Below are positions 60,401 through 64,000 of a DNA stretch of 64,000 nt, piece by piece; the stretch's first letter is position 1, and each line of letters starts with the position of its first letter. Both the position numbers and the translations under genes were made by a program. The notes beneath the pieces are model-generated. The model worked only from the letters and a program-made list of their open reading frames with translations, was not told where the DNA came from and ran no database searches. Source of the DNA: Spirochaetota bacterium (lineage in GTDB: Bacteria; Spirochaetota; UBA4802; JAFGJZ01); NCBI GenBank assembly GCA_027858855.1, contig JAQIBV010000056.1, forward strand, positions 1 through 64,000, in the 5' to 3' direction.

Positions 60401-62218
60401 TTACAATTCTTGATTAAATTCAGTTAAGAGTAATTCTTCATTATAACTACGAAACACTTCAAAAAGATCATCCCGCTCATAACCGAATTTTACAAATGTT
60501 TTTTTCATATCGGGAATTGTTTTAATATCAGAAGATTTAAGAAGATCAATTAACCGCTGTTTAGTCGTTTCTGAAACTGTCCTTTTTGTAACAGAGTCTA
60601 CAAAATAGTCGATCAGTTTTTTCTGTTTTATAGAAGAAGGGTAACTCTGGTAAAAATTGAAAAGCATGTCGAACACTTTTACCTCGTCCACAGTGAAATC
60701 CTTAATATCCCTGGATACGAGGTTCGCATGTTTCAGCGCACCGTAAAACTCATCGACAAGCTCTGCATGTTTTATTGTGTAGTATTTTACCCACTCTTCA
60801 TTGATAGAAATTAGAAAATCTTCCTGCTGATTTTCAGCATACTTTCTAAACAAAGAACTTTTTTCAATAGCAAACTGGTTAAACTCATACTCCTGCCCCG
60901 GGGCGATGCGAAACAGCGAATCGATCTTTTTTATTACTTGCAGAGTCAGATGAGGATCATTTGATTCACAGAACACATTTTCTTCAGCCGGAATCTCGTG
61001 TCGAGTTATATACTTAATAAACTCTTCAGTAAGAAGCGGAAAAAAACGGCCATTGCGTGTTTCAAGATAAAGAAAGTAGAGAATAAACGATCGATTGAAT
61101 GGTCGTTTACGATAATCACGTTTTTTATCAAGAAGAGCATCATAGAAATCACACAGAGAAAGAGCATTTGTCACAACATCCAGATAAGACTTATCATTCA
61201 GTTTTTCTGAAAATGGCCTGTCGATTATTTTCGAGAACAGCTGCAAATCCTCAATATTATGATACGATTTGTTAACAGCATCATGGTGTCGGAAAACAAT
61301 ATAGAGCAGATCTTTGTTCAAAGAATGTATGAAGGGTTTTCGATAAAGACTTTCAAAAAAACTTTCAAGATCATTATATGCAGTTTTATCACTATCGATC
61401 ACTTTAAATATCCACTGCTTGGTCATTTCGGAAAGATTCTTATCGTTATATCCGGAAACCGTTTCGATAGGACCTTCACCGGCAAAAAACTCTATATCCT
61501 GACCACCAAGGAGAGCAGTTACCGAATGCCAGGGGTGCCGCTTGATCTGCTGATATTCAAGTTCGGTTAAGCGCCCCTCTTTGTAAAGAATACCCTGCAT
61601 CACAAGAAGCTTTCCAATGTCATGTACAAGGGATGCCATTAAACAGTTCTTCAATGTCCACGAGGTCAGTTTTATAACATCTGTTTCCATGAGGGATAAA
61701 AGAAACTTTCCATAAATCTGCGTTGTACGGATTGCATGCTCGAATGTACGCTGATGCAGATCACGGTGTGTACACATCTGCATGCCGAAAAGGGCATCAA
61801 AAAACTGCATTCCAATTTCAAAATTGTTTTTTGAACCCAGAGCCTTTTTTGTCGCCTTTATCAGATCATCGGCCTTGAAGGGTTGCAATAAAACAGTCTC
61901 TATTTTCAGTGTCAATTGAACCATTGTCCCAACCGGACTATCTGAAAGAATTATTAGCGCGGCGTCGGTATTGAAACGTCGAAATTGGCTCAATAAATCA
62001 TAGTCATCCTCTTTAGTAATTTCAAAGATTATGATATCGTATCGGCCTTCAACCAGTGTTTCAACACTCTTTTCCCCTGGAGACACGCAATCTATACGCA
62101 TAAAACCTGAGTTACGCAAAAGTAGTTCTATCTGTACAGCAGAGCCGAAGGAGGAAAAAACACAAAAATGTGATTCGTAGAAAGAGTCGAGTTCAGAATA
62201 ATTCATATTATGCATCAT
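60401..62218 (-). CDS. Pseudo-receiver with HD hydrolase-like domain
   Basis: 605 residues. Residues about 10-130 have receiver-like order (YDIIIFEITKEDDYDLLSQF, VLLQPFKADDLIKATKKAL), but the phosphoacceptor Asp is replaced by Glu (IIFEI), so it probably is not phosphorylated. Residues about 150-400 contain an HD domain with SLVHDIGKLLVMQGILYKEGRLTELEYQQIKRHPWHS, resembling HD-GYP proteins, yet no GYP is visible; VFRHHDAVNKSYHN takes its place. The rest is helical. A role in second-messenger signalling is possible. First gene of the lipase-patatin group. Confidence 0.75.
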   Translation of the reverse strand: MMHNMNYSELDSFYESHFCVFSSFGSAVQIELLLRNSGFMRIDCVSPGEKSVETLVEGRYDIIIFEITKEDDYDLLSQFRRFNTDAALIILSDSPVGTMVQLTLKIETVLLQPFKADDLIKATKKALGSKNNFEIGMQFFDALFGMQMCTHRDLHQRTFEHAIRTTQIYGKFLLSLMETDVIKLTSWTLKNCLMASLVHDIGKLLVMQGILYKEGRLTELEYQQIKRHPWHSVTALLGGQDIEFFAGEGPIETVSGYNDKNLSEMTKQWIFKVIDSDKTAYNDLESFFESLYRKPFIHSLNKDLLYIVFRHHDAVNKSYHNIEDLQLFSKIIDRPFSEKLNDKSYLDVVTNALSLCDFYDALLDKKRDYRKRPFNRSFILYFLYLETRNGRFFPLLTEEFIKYITRHEIPAEENVFCESNDPHLTLQVIKKIDSLFRIAPGQEYEFNQFAIEKSSLFRKYAENQQEDFLISINEEWVKYYTIKHAELVDEFYGALKHANLVSRDIKDFTVDEVKVFDMLFNFYQSYPSSIKQKKLIDYFVDSVTKRTVSETTKQRLIDLLKSSDIKTIPDMKKTFVKFGYERDDLFEVFRSYNEELLLTEFNQEL

Positions 62219-62359
62219 TAAATACCTTTATGATAAGTTGCAACTACAATTTAATTTAATCTAATTTGCCAACAGAAATAACCGCGCCCAACAAAAACTC
62301 TTATAATAATCGAAGTCACTCCTTATCACTATTCTTGCGTTGAGCACCTCATGAATTAT

Positions 62360-62725
62360 CTACTTTCCCTCTAGCAAGGTATGAATTAAGTTGACCATCT
62401 CTTTAAAATTAACCGGTTTTAACAGAAAACCACTGCATCTGCAGTTTTTAATTCGTTCAACCATTGCAGGGTCTGAGTGGGCAGTTGTAACTATTATAGG
62501 AATATCATACTTCTCCATTATCAGATCAGTTGCCTCTATTCCATCCAGGTCACCCTGAAGAGTGACATCCATTATTATCAGATCAGGATTATCATCCTCT
62601 ACTCGATCCAGTGCGCCCTCGCCACTAAGTACAGGAGTAGTCACTATAAAACCGGAACTTTCAAGCATCTGCTGGATGGCCATTGTCAGGATTACCTCAT
62701 CCTCTACAATCATAATACGCTTCAT
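62360..62725 (-). CDS. Single-domain response regulator
   Basis: 121 residues, receiver domain only. Acidic pair VEDE, phosphoacceptor Asp53 in IIMDVTLQGDLDGIE, Thr in IVTTAH and Lys103 in LLKPVN are all present. It resembles the receivers used with HisKA_2 kinases, which are often orphan. No output domain. No adjacent kinase; the HisKA_2 kinase at 16.0-17.4 kb is a possible but unproven partner. Confidence 0.9.
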   Translation of the reverse strand: MKRIMIVEDEVILTMAIQQMLESSGFIVTTPVLSGEGALDRVEDDNPDLIIMDVTLQGDLDGIEATDLIMEKYDIPIIVTTAHSDPAMVERIKNCRCSGFLLKPVNFKEMVNLIHTLLEGK

Positions 62726-62801
62726 CGCAAGCTCCTCAATACAGCCCTATTCTGTATAGTTAGAAAGTAATAATATAAATAATTCAGTACACAACAGATC
62801 A

Positions 62802-63725
62802 TTACAGCTCTTCGTGGGTAATGTATTCATAGGCGGCCATGGCAGCTGTAGCGCCATCAGAGGTAGCTGTTACTATCTGCTTACGGGATTGAGCCCTTAT
62901 ATCCCCGGCAGCATAAATCCCCGGAATGGAGGTTGCCATATTGATGTCGGTAACCGCCTCTTTCCACTCATTTTTTACCGAATCAGGTAGCATTTCTGTG
63001 ATGGGTAGGTAACCGACAAAGATAAATACTCCATCCAGCTCGAGATCTCTCTCTTTACCATCTATTGTATCTGCAAGTTTTACATTTGTTACCTTTTTGT
63101 CTCCCTTGATCTCTTTTACTATCGAGTTAAGAACAGGCTCAATCTTTGGGTGTTCCTTCACACGGTCGACCAGAATCTGACTGGCACGAAATTTGTCCCG
63201 GCGATGAATAATATGTACCTTGGAGGCAAAGCGGCTGAGAAAAAGAGCCTCATCAAGAGCCGTGTTACCGCCCCCTACTACCGCGGTAACCTTATCACGA
63301 AAAAAGGCTGCATCACAGGTAGCACAGTAAGAGACGCCTCTGCCAACATGTTCGGACTCTCCGGGAACTCCCAAATGTTTATAGCGGGATCCTGTTGCTA
63401 CAATAACAGCCCGAGCCTCGTATGTTTCACCCGAACTGTCCGTACAGACTATTTTATCGGACGCATCATCACGTTTGACAGAAACAATGTCGGCAGTGGC
63501 GATTTCGGCACCTAAACGACGAACCTGTTTATCCATGGCTGTTACCAAATCGACACCGGAAATCGGATTCTCGAAACCTGGGTAGTTCTCGACATCCGCC
63601 GTATTTAGAACCTGCCCTCCCGGCATAAACTTTTCAATAACCTGAGTGTCAAGCCCCGAACGAACTGCATAGATAGCAGCACTCATTCCGGCCGGGCCGG
63701 CTCCAACAATTATAAGATCTTTCAT
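62802..63725 (-). CDS. trxB: Thioredoxin reductase
   Basis: 307 residues from the ATG at 63725, which has GGAG nine bases upstream; the ATG at 63740 overlaps that site. The FAD motif GAGPAGMSAAIYA, the redox disulfide Cys134-Ala-Thr-Cys137, the NADPH motif GGGNTALDEA, and the C-terminal FAD motif GIYAAGDIRAQ are intact. It reduces thioredoxin with NADPH in the cytoplasm. Confidence 0.97.
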   Translation of the reverse strand: MKDLIIVGAGPAGMSAAIYAVRSGLDTQVIEKFMPGGQVLNTADVENYPGFENPISGVDLVTAMDKQVRRLGAEIATADIVSVKRDDASDKIVCTDSSGETYEARAVIVATGSRYKHLGVPGESEHVGRGVSYCATCDAAFFRDKVTAVVGGGNTALDEALFLSRFASKVHIIHRRDKFRASQILVDRVKEHPKIEPVLNSIVKEIKGDKKVTNVKLADTIDGKERDLELDGVFIFVGYLPITEMLPDSVKNEWKEAVTDINMATSIPGIYAAGDIRAQSRKQIVTATSDGATAAMAAYEYITHEEL

Positions 63726-64000
63726 AGATTGTATCTCCATAATTAGTAATCATGACGTTTTAGTAAAATATATATAAAATTGAAAAATGTCTGATTTAAT
63801 CTAGATTTTCCAAACAAGCTTATACTGTTATAGTGATAATAGTCGTGAATACAGGCAACCTTTTTTTACGGATAAGCAGGCCATTAAAAAAACGTTTGCC
63901 CTGATAGCGCCCGCTTGTACCATTAGCCAACTAATCTGCACCCACCAAAATGAGGGCAGACATATAATTAAAACAGGCAAACGAGCAGAGAATATAAGGA
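63726..64000. other. Terminal gap, probable promoter region of the next gene
   Basis: No gene is seen. The last bases (TATAAGGA at 63993-64000) look like a ribosome site, so a plus-strand gene may begin just beyond the window. Confidence 0.3.

Overview
The window reads as chromosomal DNA of a moderately AT-rich, diderm, probably motile bacterium. The best fit is a member of the Spirochaetota. Grounds: the order rpsP, KH-domain gene, rimM, trmD, rplS, rnhB, conserved hypothetical gene, FlhB C-terminal-like gene, HD-GYP gene, yraN; two outer-membrane proteins of the OmpP1/UPF0164 type; cyclic-nucleotide-binding proteins fused to TPR or PP2C domains; CheD and HDOD proteins; and frequent TTG/GTG starts with good Shine-Dalgarno sites. 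This assignment is inference from gene content; no rRNA is present.

Layout. 1-8.3 kb is an accessory zone: remnants of IS3, IS110 (two related copies) and IS91 elements, a SET-domain gene, an unknown membrane-anchored protein behind a 30-bp palindrome, a large GLUG-repeat lipoprotein and an OmpP1-like protein. 8.3-11.5 kb holds a compact, GC-richer two-gene cassette: an ATP-grasp ligase fused to a P1/DmpA-type aminopeptidase, overlapping an acetylpolyamine amidohydrolase. 12-18.5 kb has a P2-type Ca2+ ATPase, an aldo/keto reductase, and a periplasmic binding protein paired with a histidine kinase. 18.8-23.4 kb has tRNA-Arg(CCT), two cyclic-nucleotide-binding proteins, an amidohydrolase and a flippase-like membrane protein. 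23.7-29.4 kb has a zinc-ribbon protein, a binding-protein-like lipoprotein, prepilin peptidase, and an overlapping ribBA / receiver-ATPase / eIF2B-like trio. 29.9-34.9 kb is a run of CHASE2 adenylate/guanylate cyclase, SH3 protein, M48 peptidase and OmpP1-like protein ending in a strong hairpin.

35.2-40.5 kb is a tight five-gene operon that probably imports and ferments aryl- or branched 2-oxoacids: small symporter accessory protein, SSS symporter, iorA, iorB, phenylacetate-CoA-ligase-like enzyme. 42.4-45.9 kb is a Tat-exported molybdopterin oxidoreductase with its 4Fe-4S subunit; its usual Cys/Sec metal ligand appears to be Lys. 46.2-52.1 kb is the translation/flagellar-type operon. 52.2-63.7 kb carries a PASTA protein, cNMP-PP2C phosphatase, CheD, HDOD protein, aminotransferase, a lipid-hydrolase group, HD and receiver proteins, and thioredoxin reductase.

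Themes. Cyclic-nucleotide signalling is concentrated here: one class III cyclase and three different cNMP-binding effectors. Several signalling proteins look catalytically degenerate (histidine kinase ATP-binding region, HD-GYP protein lacking HD, pseudo-receiver). The most novel candidates are the ligase-peptidase fusion with its deacetylase partner, the Lys-substituted molybdoenzyme, the competing hairpins before the PASTA gene, and a nested mini-ORF upstream of a 55-residue gene.
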